From an uncultured bacterium (GTDB taxonomy: Bacteria > Bacteroidota > Bacteroidia > Chitinophagales > CAIODY01), in the NCBI GenBank assembly GCA_903871715.1, contig CAIQHW010000058.1:1-6740 (forward strand): a DNA stretch of 6,740 nt, given 5' to 3'. Position 1 is the first letter of the stretch. Each line of letters opens with the position of its first letter. Below the pieces are notes generated by a model. That model made no database searches. It was not told the origin of the DNA and was given only the letters and a program-made list of their open reading frames with translations. The translations under genes were made by a program, and so were the position numbers. Below, piece by piece: positions 1 to 6,454 of the stretch.

Positions 1-15
1 TAAATCAATTTTATC

Positions 16-1695
16 ATGAAAAAAAAAATACTCTTTTTAGTTTTTGGCTTGATAATTTTTCAAACAAAAATTTTCGCACAATGCAATCAAACCACAGCCA
101 GCGATACGTTGGATGTCAATAACATCAACGCTTTAATTATGAATGGCGGCGATATGTGGTGGAACAGAGCTTTGGGAGCTGCACATTATTATGTGCCTAA
201 AGCTAATCGTGTAAGCACTTTATTTGCCGGAGCAATTTGGATGGGTGGTTATGATGCTGCTGGGCAATTACATGTTGCAGCGCAAACTTATCGTCAAGGT
301 GGAAATGATTATTTTAGCGGTCCGCTTGATGCTACGGGAAATGTGAACACTAATACTTGTTCACAGTATGACAAGATTTGGAAAATTTATGCGACCGATA
401 TTGCAACGCATATTAGCAATGCAATGCATACCATTGCTAATACACCAACGAGTTTATTAGAATGGCCAGCTAAAGGAAACCCTTATGCAAAGGGAGCTTT
501 CGGATCTTCATTAACAATCAATCAAACTTTAGCACCGTTTATAGATGTAAATAATGATGGCAATTATAATCCGTTAGACGGCGATTATCCTAACATTTGC
601 GGCGATGAAGCATTGTGGTACGTGATTAATGATAAGGGAAACACACACACCGAATCTTCTGGAATGCCTCTTGGAGTTGAGATTCAGTGTATGGCGTATT
701 CTTTTTCTTCTGCAAATGCAGCTATTAATAACACTACATTTTATAAATACTATATTGTAAACAAAAGCAACTATGTGTATGACAGTTTTCATTTTGGAAT
801 TTGGGTTGATTATGATTTGGGATGCTACACTGATGACTATTTTGGAAGTGATAGCTCAAGGCAAATGTTTATTGCTTACAACAGCACAGCTACAGATAAT
901 CCTTGCCCGATAGGCTATGGAACTAATATTCCGATGCAAGGCATTGCTTTGTTGAATGCGAAAAATTACAATCTCAATGCTAACTATAAAACCAAAGGGA
1001 TTTATTTTTATGCCAATGGTAGTGGATATAGTGGCAACCCAACTCAAGCAACCCAATATTATCAGTACCTTACAGGTAGTTGGTTAGATGGAACACATCT
1101 TACTTATGGTGGCAATGGTCATGGTGGAACAATTACTTCAAATTATGCCTTTCCAAGCAGTCCAAGCTTGTCAGGAACTAATCCAAGTAATGGACAACCT
1201 TATTGGAGTTGGTGTAATCCAACTCAAACACCGAGTGATTTACGTTCTTTAATTTCGGTAGGCCCAATTAAATTAAGACCTGGCGACACAACTGAACTTG
1301 ATTTTGCTGCCATCACACATTGGCGCGATGTGTATCCATGTCCATCATTTGCTGGCATTGAAGCTGCTCGTGATTCTGTTTTTGCATTTTATAATACTTT
1401 GAGTTGTGGTAAGTATGGTTCGCAAAGTACTGGTGTGAATAGTGTTTCAAGCCATGAAAATAGTTTTTCTGTTTACCCAAACCCAACTAACAACAAAGTT
1501 TATATCAATAATCCATCACACGAAAGTTTTACCGTTCATATTTTTGATGTAACAGGAAAAGAATTGCAACATCAAAATTGTTCGCAAAGCATTAATGAGA
1601 TTGATTTAACTGATTATAACAGCGGCATTTATTTTTACTCGATTGAAAATAAATCAACCACAATTTTACAACGTGGAAAATTGGTAAAGCAGTAG
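16..1695 (+). CDS. Secreted protein with T9SS type A C-terminal sorting domain, function unknown
   Basis: The 559-residue product begins with a signal peptide: a lysine-rich start, a hydrophobic core and a probable signal peptidase I cut after IFA (residues 19-21). Residues 483-559 form a T9SS type A sorting domain, recognisable from the opening FSVYPNPTNNKVYI, the central VHIFDVTGKEL and the ending SGIYFYSIEN...GKLVKQ. It should therefore cross the outer membrane through the T9SS and be attached to the surface or released. The region between matches no enzyme family I can name. Its segments WWNRALGAAHYYVP, LFAGAIWMGGYD, VAAQTYRQGGNDY and LWYVINDKGN resemble the N-terminal part of some large T9SS-exported Bacteroidota surface proteins (from memory). 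Residues 177-190 (DVNNDGNYNPLDGD) look like a calcium-binding aspartate-rich loop. An adhesin or matrix role is a guess. The ATG at 16 is followed by ten A's and fits the signal peptide. Only 15 upstream bases are visible, so the promoter cannot be judged. It converges on the GAPDH gene. Confidence 0.9.
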   Translation: MKKKILFLVFGLIIFQTKIFAQCNQTTASDTLDVNNINALIMNGGDMWWNRALGAAHYYVPKANRVSTLFAGAIWMGGYDAAGQLHVAAQTYRQGGNDYFSGPLDATGNVNTNTCSQYDKIWKIYATDIATHISNAMHTIANTPTSLLEWPAKGNPYAKGAFGSSLTINQTLAPFIDVNNDGNYNPLDGDYPNICGDEALWYVINDKGNTHTESSGMPLGVEIQCMAYSFSSANAAINNTTFYKYYIVNKSNYVYDSFHFGIWVDYDLGCYTDDYFGSDSSRQMFIAYNSTATDNPCPIGYGTNIPMQGIALLNAKNYNLNANYKTKGIYFYANGSGYSGNPTQATQYYQYLTGSWLDGTHLTYGGNGHGGTITSNYAFPSSPSLSGTNPSNGQPYWSWCNPTQTPSDLRSLISVGPIKLRPGDTTELDFAAITHWRDVYPCPSFAGIEAARDSVFAFYNTLSCGKYGSQSTGVNSVSSHENSFSVYPNPTNNKVYINNPSHESFTVHIFDVTGKELQHQNCSQSINEIDLTDYNSGIYFYSIENKSTTILQRGKLVKQ

Positions 1696-1709
1696 AATGG
1701 TTGTTGGTG

Positions 1710-1755
1710 GCTCGTTTCTGGTTTCTTTTTGATTATTGAAGAAACCAGAATGAGC
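1710..1755. terminator. Inverted repeat between convergent genes, probable bidirectional terminator
   Basis: TTCTGGTTTCTT at 1716-1727 and AAGAAACCAGAA at 1739-1750 form a perfect 12-bp stem with an 11-base loop. Outside it GCTC (1710-1713) pairs with GAGC (1752-1755) across a small internal mismatch and bulge. It fills most of the 67-base gap between the end of the secreted-protein gene and the end of the GAPDH gene, where a terminator serving both directions would sit. No long T-run follows the stem on either strand, so it is not a textbook Rho-independent terminator. It could instead protect mRNA 3' ends. The inverted repeat itself is certain; the function is inferred from position. Confidence 0.6.
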
Positions 1756-1762
1756 TGCTAAA

Positions 1763-2764
1763 TTAACTACTCATTTTTTCTATCAAATCCGCAATGCGGC
1801 TACTGTAGCCATATTCATTGTCGTACCAACCCACAATTTTTACAAAATTATTTCCCATTACCATAGTCGAAAGCGAATCGAAAATGCAACTGTGTGAGTT
1901 GCCAATAATATCGCTGCTTACTAAAGGTTCATCAGTAAATTGTAAGATGCCTTTGTAAGCCGCATCAGCAGATACTTTAAAAGCATTATTGATTTCTTCA
2001 GCTGTGGTATTTTTTTTCAAAATGGCTGTAAAATCAGTAATAGAGCCAGTAATGATAGGCACTCTCATGCTGTTGCCATTTATTTTTCCTTTCAAATGTG
2101 GCAACACTTCGGTTACCGCTTTTGCTGCACCAGTGGTGGTGGGAATAATATTTACCGAAGCCGCTCTTGCTCTTCGCAAATCGCTGTGAGGCGCATCCAC
2201 CAAGCGTTGGTCGGCTGTCATGGCATGAACCGTGAGCATAAATCCTTTGTCTAATCCAAAATTATCATCCAATATTTTCACCATCGGTGCCAAACAATTG
2301 GTGGTGCATGATGCGTTGGAAATAATAACATCTTCTTTCAATAATTGTGCATCATTCACACCCAATACAATTGTTTTCACATCGTCTTTGCATGGTGCAG
2401 AGATAACTACTTTTTTTGCACCAGCCTGCAAATGCTTTTCAGCAGCAGCTTTAGTGGTAAACAAGCCTGTGCTTTCCAACACAATATCAATGTTCAAATT
2501 TTTCCACGGCAACAATTCGGGTTGCTTTTCTTTTATAATCAAAATTGATTTTTCATTGATGATTAAATGTGTATCATCGTGCTGAACTGAGCCTTCAAAC
2601 TGATGTTGTGCCGAATCGTATTTAAATAAGTGAGCTAAAGTTTTAGTGTCGGTTAAATCATTAATCGCAACAATTTCCATGTTCGATTTTTTCAACATTG
2701 TTCTTAATGACAATCTGCCAATGCGTCCGAAACCATTGATGGCTAATCGAATTGTGTTTCCCAT
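1763..2764 (-). CDS. gap: Type I glyceraldehyde-3-phosphate dehydrogenase
   Basis: This cytosolic enzyme interconverts glyceraldehyde 3-phosphate and 1,3-bisphosphoglycerate using NAD+ and phosphate, in glycolysis and gluconeogenesis. The 333-residue product has the usual family length. The N-terminal Rossmann fold carries NGFGRIGR at residues 10-17, and IND at 34-36 supplies the aspartate that binds the adenine ribose. The catalytic motif SNASCTTNC gives the nucleophile Cys153, with the base His180 in TVHAMT. DAPHSDLRRARAA follows at 190-202, and the typical WYDNEYGYS lies near the C-terminus. Asp36 together with the proline of DAPH points to NAD rather than NADP; this is inference. The ATG at 2764 is preferred because the protein then starts just before the Rossmann strand. 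An in-frame TTG 33 bases upstream would add 11 residues but lies inside the probable promoter element. The gene converges on the secreted-protein gene and diverges from the flavoprotein gene. Confidence 0.97.
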   Translation of the reverse strand: MGNTIRLAINGFGRIGRLSLRTMLKKSNMEIVAINDLTDTKTLAHLFKYDSAQHQFEGSVQHDDTHLIINEKSILIIKEKQPELLPWKNLNIDIVLESTGLFTTKAAAEKHLQAGAKKVVISAPCKDDVKTIVLGVNDAQLLKEDVIISNASCTTNCLAPMVKILDDNFGLDKGFMLTVHAMTADQRLVDAPHSDLRRARAASVNIIPTTTGAAKAVTEVLPHLKGKINGNSMRVPIITGSITDFTAILKKNTTAEEINNAFKVSADAAYKGILQFTDEPLVSSDIIGNSHSCIFDSLSTMVMGNNFVKIVGWYDNEYGYSSRIADLIEKMSS

Positions 2765-2794
2765 TTCAAAAAATATTTTGTGTAATGATAAACG

Positions 2795-2802
2795 CAAAAA
2801 TA
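2795..2802 (-). promoter_or_regulatory. Putative Bacteroidota -7 promoter element for the GAPDH gene
   Basis: Read on the minus strand this is TATTTTTG, an exact match to TAnnTTTG. It ends 30 bases before the GAPDH ATG, which would leave a leader of roughly 20-25 bases. No good TTG/TTTG -33 element is visible at the usual 17-23 base spacing, so the call rests on the -7 match and position. The rest of the 124-base divergent gap (2765-2888) is AT-rich. It holds a separated inverted repeat, CTGAAAA at 2804-2810 and TTTTCAG at 2851-2857, and two TAATTTT copies at 2848 and 2861. For the rightward flavoprotein gene I see only 7-of-8 matches to the -7 consensus. Confidence 0.5.
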
Positions 2803-2888
2803 GCTGAAAAGTTGTTGCAGCGTTTTATTTAATTGCAGATAAAAGATTAATTTTCAGAAATAATTTTTTAGGATAAACACCTAACACT

Positions 2889-4454
2889 ATGCAAAAAGTA
2901 ATTTCTATCAAAGCCACTCCTAATGAGGCGTTTATTGCTATTCATGTAAAACAATTAATTGCCGAAGAACTCAATTTGCCGCTGCAAAAAATTTCTGATT
3001 ACAACATTTTACGACGAAGTATTGATGCCCGAAGCCGACAAGTTTTTTATGTACTACAAATCCAAGTTTTTTTGGATGAACCAAAAATACTACCATCATT
3101 AATTGATTTTGTAGAGCAAAATGTAGCACAAAAGAAATCAGTGATTGTGGTTGGTGCTGGACCAGCAGGATTGTTTGCTGCACTACGTTTGATTGAGTTG
3201 GGATTGAAACCCATTATGTTAGAAAGAGGAAAAAATGTTCGTGAACGACGCCGTGATTTAGCAAAAATAAATCGTGATGGTGAAGTAAATCCCGAATCGA
3301 ATTATTGCTTTGGCGAAGGTGGTGCTGGCACTTATAGCGATGGAAAACTCTACACTCGAAGCAGCAAACGTGGCGACATTCATCGCATTTTACATCGCTT
3401 AGTAAAACATGGTGCAACGCCTGAAATATTGATTGATACTCATCCTCACATTGGCACAAATCATTTGCCCAACATCATTCAAAACATCAGAGAGAAAATA
3501 ATTGCTTGCGGTGGCGAAGTGCATTTCGATAAAAAAGTTACCAAATTTTTAATTACTGAAAATAAATTGAAAGGCGTTGAATGTGCTGATAATAGTAAGT
3601 TTGAGGCTGATGCTTTAATTTTAGCAACTGGCCATAGCGCAAGAGATATTTTTGAATTACTGCATCGCCAAAATATTTTGATTGAAGCAAAACCTTTTGC
3701 ATTGGGGGTTCGCATCGAGCATCCGCAACACATTATTGATGCACAACAATATCATTGCAAAGTGAGAGATGAAAATTTACCACCAGCTTCTTATTCGTTG
3801 GTTGAGCAAGTAAATGGTACTGGCGTATTCTCTTTTTGTATGTGTCCTGGAGGAATAATTGCGGCGGCGGCTACTGCGCCAAATGAGCTGGTAGTTAATG
3901 GTTGGAGCCCATCAAAACGAAATAATCCATTTGCTAATTCGGGCATGGTGGTGCAAGTTGATGCGTTGCAAATTGCAAATTCAGGATTACAAATTGATGC
4001 TGAATCACCACTTGCATTTTTACATTTTCAAAAATCAGTGGAGCAAAAATGTTTTGAATTGGGCGGTGGAAAATTGGTTGCACCAGCTCAACGCATGATT
4101 GATTTTGTACAAAATAAAAAATCTAGCTCCTTACCCAAATGCAGCTATCAGCCTGGCATTTCCAGCATTGATTTAAAAAATGCTTTGCCAAAGTTTATTG
4201 CCGAAAGTTTGCAAGGTGCATTTAAGCAATGGGCAAAGCGAATGAAAAATTACTATACCAACGAAGCAGCTTTGGTGGCAACTGAAAGCCGAACATCAAG
4301 CCCTGTGCGTATTCCAAGAGATAAAGAAACCTTACAACACCCACAAATTGCAGGTTTGTTTCCATGTGGCGAAGGCGCAGGTTATGCAGGTGGCATCGTC
4401 AGTGCAGCATTGGATGGTGAGAATTGTGCTGATGCAGTTTTTAAATTTCTTTAA
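2889..4454 (+). CDS. FAD-dependent oxidoreductase, COG2509-type uncharacterised dehydrogenase
   Basis: The 521-residue protein has no signal peptide and is probably cytosolic. Residues 1 to about 80 form a small N-terminal domain containing the family-typical RRSIDAR (about 43-49). A Rossmann FAD-binding fold follows: the dinucleotide motif VVGAGPAG at 87-94 (Gly89, Gly91, Gly94) and Glu112 in LERG, which should bind the FAD ribose. CFGEGGAGTYSDGKLYTR at 140-157 is characteristic of this family, ATGHSARD lies at 246-253, and the C-terminal FAD-closing motif PCGEGAGYAGG spans 492-502. The layout resembles GR2-family flavoproteins, but the substrate and electron acceptor are not known to me, and no iron-sulfur cysteine cluster or membrane anchor is visible. 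The start is the first ATG and immediately precedes the conserved N-terminal strand. The stop overlaps the convergent ispH stop by 4 bases. The neighbours do not indicate a pathway. I am sure of the family but not of the reaction. Confidence 0.9.
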   Translation: MQKVISIKATPNEAFIAIHVKQLIAEELNLPLQKISDYNILRRSIDARSRQVFYVLQIQVFLDEPKILPSLIDFVEQNVAQKKSVIVVGAGPAGLFAALRLIELGLKPIMLERGKNVRERRRDLAKINRDGEVNPESNYCFGEGGAGTYSDGKLYTRSSKRGDIHRILHRLVKHGATPEILIDTHPHIGTNHLPNIIQNIREKIIACGGEVHFDKKVTKFLITENKLKGVECADNSKFEADALILATGHSARDIFELLHRQNILIEAKPFALGVRIEHPQHIIDAQQYHCKVRDENLPPASYSLVEQVNGTGVFSFCMCPGGIIAAAATAPNELVVNGWSPSKRNNPFANSGMVVQVDALQIANSGLQIDAESPLAFLHFQKSVEQKCFELGGGKLVAPAQRMIDFVQNKKSSSLPKCSYQPGISSIDLKNALPKFIAESLQGAFKQWAKRMKNYYTNEAALVATESRTSSPVRIPRDKETLQHPQIAGLFPCGEGAGYAGGIVSAALDGENCADAVFKFL

Positions 4455-4459
4455 AAACT
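4436..4459. terminator. Perfect 10-bp inverted repeat over the overlapping stop codons
   Basis: AGTTTTTAAA (4436-4445) and TTTAAAAACT (4450-4459) are exact reverse complements separated by the 4-base loop TTTC. The hairpin lies wholly inside coding sequence. One arm encodes part of the flavoprotein's last residues, the other encodes the end of IspH, and both stop codons fall in the right arm. There is no intergenic DNA here, so this is the only visible candidate for ending the two converging transcripts. The stem is almost all A-T and therefore weak, and no extra T-run follows, so a terminator role is an inference from position. Confidence 0.45.
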
Positions 4460-5674
4460 CTTCCGCAATTCATCCATCGTCTTTGCATTTTTAAAAAAAG
4501 AAACTAAACGAAGAATAACGCTTTCAACGGTAGCATCGGGGCAACTTGCACCACTGCTTAATAAAATTGTTACAGGATTTTTTTGTGGAATAAAATCAAA
4601 AGTGATTTCATTTTTGTGTCGATGAAAATCGAAATGATGAATTTCATTTTTTGAAACAATTTCTTCTTCGCTGCTGATGTAAAATGTAGGTAATTTTTCT
4701 TCACACAGTTCTACCAAATGCGAAGTGTTGCTGCTATTGTATCCCCCTACAACTATTGCCAAATCTGCGTTTTGCTGCAACATGCCTCTCACAGCCGTTT
4801 GATTATCGTTGGTGGCATAACACAAAGTATCTCGTGTATCTGCAAAATAATTTTGAATGGTTTCAGCATTTAAACTGAACTTTTTAATCATCACATTTTT
4901 TAAAAAATCAGCAATGGCTTGTGTATCAGTGGCTAACATTGTTGTTTGATTCACGACACCAATTTTTTGCAAATCTTTTTTAAAATTGAAATTTGGCGAA
5001 CATTGTTTTGCAAATCTTTTTTCAAATTCTTGTTGCGATTTTTCTTCTAAAATAAATGTTGAAAGTTCAATCGTTTCTTCCATGTCTTTCACCACAATTG
5101 ATGGTGTATGCGATTGGCTATGACTAAATGTTGCTCTAGTTTCTTCATGATTCGGTTTGCCATGAATCACAATGGTGTAGCCACGTTCACCAATTTGCTC
5201 CGATTTATTCCAAACCCGTTCAACGAAAGGGCAAGTGCTGTTGTAACGATGCGGTTCAATTTGCATTTTCCGCAATCGCTCTTCCATTTCTAAGGTAGTA
5301 CCAAACGCAGGAATAATAACCACATCATCTTTACTCAACGATTCAATCGCAATCAATTCTTTGCCTGAAGTATCTTGTAAAAATTGTACTCCACGAGCCA
5401 ACAAATCGGCATTTACTTGTGGGTTGTGAATCATTTCACTCAATAAAAAAATTCGTTTGCCAAAGTTTTCTTCAATAGCCCGAAAGCTAATTTCAATGGC
5501 ATTTTCAACGCCATAACAAAATCCAAAATGACGAGCCAAATAAAATTTCACTGCACCAAAATCAAGCAATGTTGGCGAAAAATCCTTTTTCAGTTTGTCT
5601 TCTTCCTTGCGTTTTTGTTTGATAGCCGCAATCAATTGGCTGCGATAAATGATGGGTACGTTGAATGATTTCAT
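4451..5674 (-). CDS. ispH: 4-hydroxy-3-methylbut-2-enyl diphosphate reductase, long cyanobacterial/plant-type
   Basis: IspH is the last enzyme of the MEP (non-mevalonate) pathway. It reductively removes water from HMBPP to give IPP and DMAPP at a [4Fe-4S] cluster in the cytosol. The cluster cysteines are Cys53 (GFCYGVE), Cys148 (STCPFV) and Cys285 (DTLCYAT). Substrate-site motifs are also intact: His83 in EMIHNPQVN, His176 and Glu178 in HGKPNHEET, NQTTML, GGYNSSNTSHL and SSGASCPD. At 407 residues it is about 90 longer than E. coli IspH (316). It has a charged N-terminal extension of about 40 residues and an insert between the HEET and NQTTML motifs, as in cyanobacterial and plant enzymes. The ATG at 5674 is preferred over an in-frame TTG three codons upstream: it is the conventional start and follows a promoter-like element. 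The gene overlaps the convergent flavoprotein gene by 4 bases and diverges from the MgtC-like gene. It indicates that the organism uses the MEP pathway. Confidence 0.95.
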   Translation of the reverse strand: MKSFNVPIIYRSQLIAAIKQKRKEEDKLKKDFSPTLLDFGAVKFYLARHFGFCYGVENAIEISFRAIEENFGKRIFLLSEMIHNPQVNADLLARGVQFLQDTSGKELIAIESLSKDDVVIIPAFGTTLEMEERLRKMQIEPHRYNSTCPFVERVWNKSEQIGERGYTIVIHGKPNHEETRATFSHSQSHTPSIVVKDMEETIELSTFILEEKSQQEFEKRFAKQCSPNFNFKKDLQKIGVVNQTTMLATDTQAIADFLKNVMIKKFSLNAETIQNYFADTRDTLCYATNDNQTAVRGMLQQNADLAIVVGGYNSSNTSHLVELCEEKLPTFYISSEEEIVSKNEIHHFDFHRHKNEITFDFIPQKNPVTILLSSGASCPDATVESVILRLVSFFKNAKTMDELRKSF

Positions 5675-5691
5675 GAACAACAATTTCGTTG

Positions 5692-5699
5692 CAAATTTA
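5692..5699 (-). promoter_or_regulatory. Putative Bacteroidota -7 promoter element for ispH
   Basis: On the minus strand this reads TAAATTTG, an exact TAnnTTTG match ending 17 bases before the ispH ATG. Transcription would then begin only about ten bases before the start codon, giving a very short leader. No TTG is present at the usual -33 spacing. A dyad lies just upstream at 5714-5727, about where the -33 region would be. The call rests on the exact -7 match and its position in a divergent gap. Confidence 0.5.
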
Positions 5700-5713
5700 C
5701 CAAACCATTTGCG

Positions 5714-5727
5714 ATTAACCCGTTAAT
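5714..5727. promoter_or_regulatory. Short palindrome in the ispH/MgtC-like divergent gap, possible operator
   Basis: ATTAAC (5714-5719) and GTTAAT (5722-5727) are exact reverse complements around a CC centre. It is the clearest dyad in the 94-base gap between the two divergent genes. It sits about 15 bases upstream of the ispH -7 element and 41 bases before the ATG of the MgtC-like gene, so a bound protein could affect both. Six-base arms in AT-rich DNA can arise by chance; no regulator can be named. Confidence 0.3.
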
Positions 5728-5768
5728 TTTGATTGATTGAATATTTTTTGAAAAACAAAATTCATTGT

Positions 5769-6404
5769 ATGACAATTGATAATGAAATTATTGTGAAGTT
5801 GGTTTTATCTATTGTGATTGGCGGCGCAATTGGTTTAGAACGTGAATTCCGAAGCAAATCGGCTGGCTTTCGTACGTTGATTTTGATTTGTTTGGGTGCA
5901 ACTATTTTTACCATTTTTTCAAAAGAAATTGGTGGTGTCAATCCCGATAGAATTGCCGCCAACTTAGTAGTGGGCATAGGTTTCATTGGTGCTGGTGTAA
6001 TTTTTAAAGCAGAAAATAATCGGGTAAATGGCATTACTACAGCAGCAGCTATGTGGGTAACAGCCGCATTAGGCATGGCTTTGGGCGAAGGAAGTTTTTT
6101 AGTTGCGATAATTGGTAGTGCCATGGTTTTAACCGTGTTGATGATTTTTCCTTTGTTTGAAAGGTATTTCGACCGATTAAATCAAATGAGAACTTACAAA
6201 ATTACTTTTCCGTTTGATGCACACGACCATTCAAAATATGAACGAATTTTGCGAAAATATGGTTTTAAAATCCTTACTCGAAACCAAAAAAAAACGGGTA
6301 ATCTTGCCGTAGGAAGCTGGACGGTATTGGGTTCGGAAAAACATCATCATCAATTTATCGAACTTATTTTGAAGGATAGAAATGTGAGTGAATTTGAGTT
6401 TTAA
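5769..6404 (+). CDS. MgtC/SapB family inner-membrane protein
   Basis: The 211-residue product carries the MgtC/SapB signature. Helix 1 (about 8-23) ends in GAIGLERE at 19-26, followed by SAGFRT at 31-36 and helix 2 (36-50). RIAANLVVGIGFIGAG at 61-76 lies in helix 3. NGITTAAAMWVTAALGMALGEG spans 87-108, and a last helix runs over about 110-129. A soluble C-terminal domain of about 75 residues follows, probably the ACT-like fold of full-length family members, slightly shorter than in Salmonella MgtC. Family members are linked to magnesium limitation and, in some pathogens, to survival in macrophages and control of ATP synthase. Many environmental bacteria carry homologues of unknown role, so the symbol mgtC is not assigned. 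The ATG at 5769 places helix 1 directly after a short polar N-terminus. An in-frame TTG at 5733 would add 12 residues and is less likely. An A9 run at 6286-6294 interrupts the C-terminal domain coding. No known magnesium-sensing leader is apparent in the short upstream gap. Confidence 0.92.
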   Translation: MTIDNEIIVKLVLSIVIGGAIGLEREFRSKSAGFRTLILICLGATIFTIFSKEIGGVNPDRIAANLVVGIGFIGAGVIFKAENNRVNGITTAAAMWVTAALGMALGEGSFLVAIIGSAMVLTVLMIFPLFERYFDRLNQMRTYKITFPFDAHDHSKYERILRKYGFKILTRNQKKTGNLAVGSWTVLGSEKHHHQFIELILKDRNVSEFEF

Positions 6405-6454
6405 AATTATTTTAAGCACAGACATTTCTATATTTTATTCTTAGCCAACTTTAA

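Noticed and set aside
2232..2585. Open frame of 117 codons on the plus strand inside the GAPDH region
   Set aside because: It lies antisense to a fully conserved GAPDH gene, and its composition mirrors that gene's codons. No independent motif or start context supports it.
2765..2797. Upstream extension of GAPDH to an in-frame TTG start
   Set aside because: The extra 11 residues do not belong to the GAPDH fold, the start is a TTG, and it overlaps the TATTTTTG element. The ATG at 2764 gives the normal length.
5742..5750. TATTTTTTG as a -7 promoter element for the MgtC-like gene
   Set aside because: The spacing inside the motif is one base too long (TA-N3-TTTG), and no suitably placed -33 element is present.
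5762..6124. Open frame of 120 codons on the minus strand opposite the MgtC-like gene
   Set aside because: It is a shadow of the membrane-protein coding sequence, with low-complexity alanine/proline/lysine composition and no recognisable domain.
6401..6415. Dyad TTAAAAT-T-ATTTTAA at the end of the MgtC-like gene as a terminator
   Set aside because: The one-base centre and all A-T arms cannot make a stable hairpin. Such dyads are frequent by chance in AT-rich DNA.
6429..6436. TATATTTT as a -7 promoter element for the gene starting at 6455
   Set aside because: It matches only 7 of 8 positions of TAnnTTTG, lacking the final G, and no TTG lies at the -33 spacing, so it is too weak to list.
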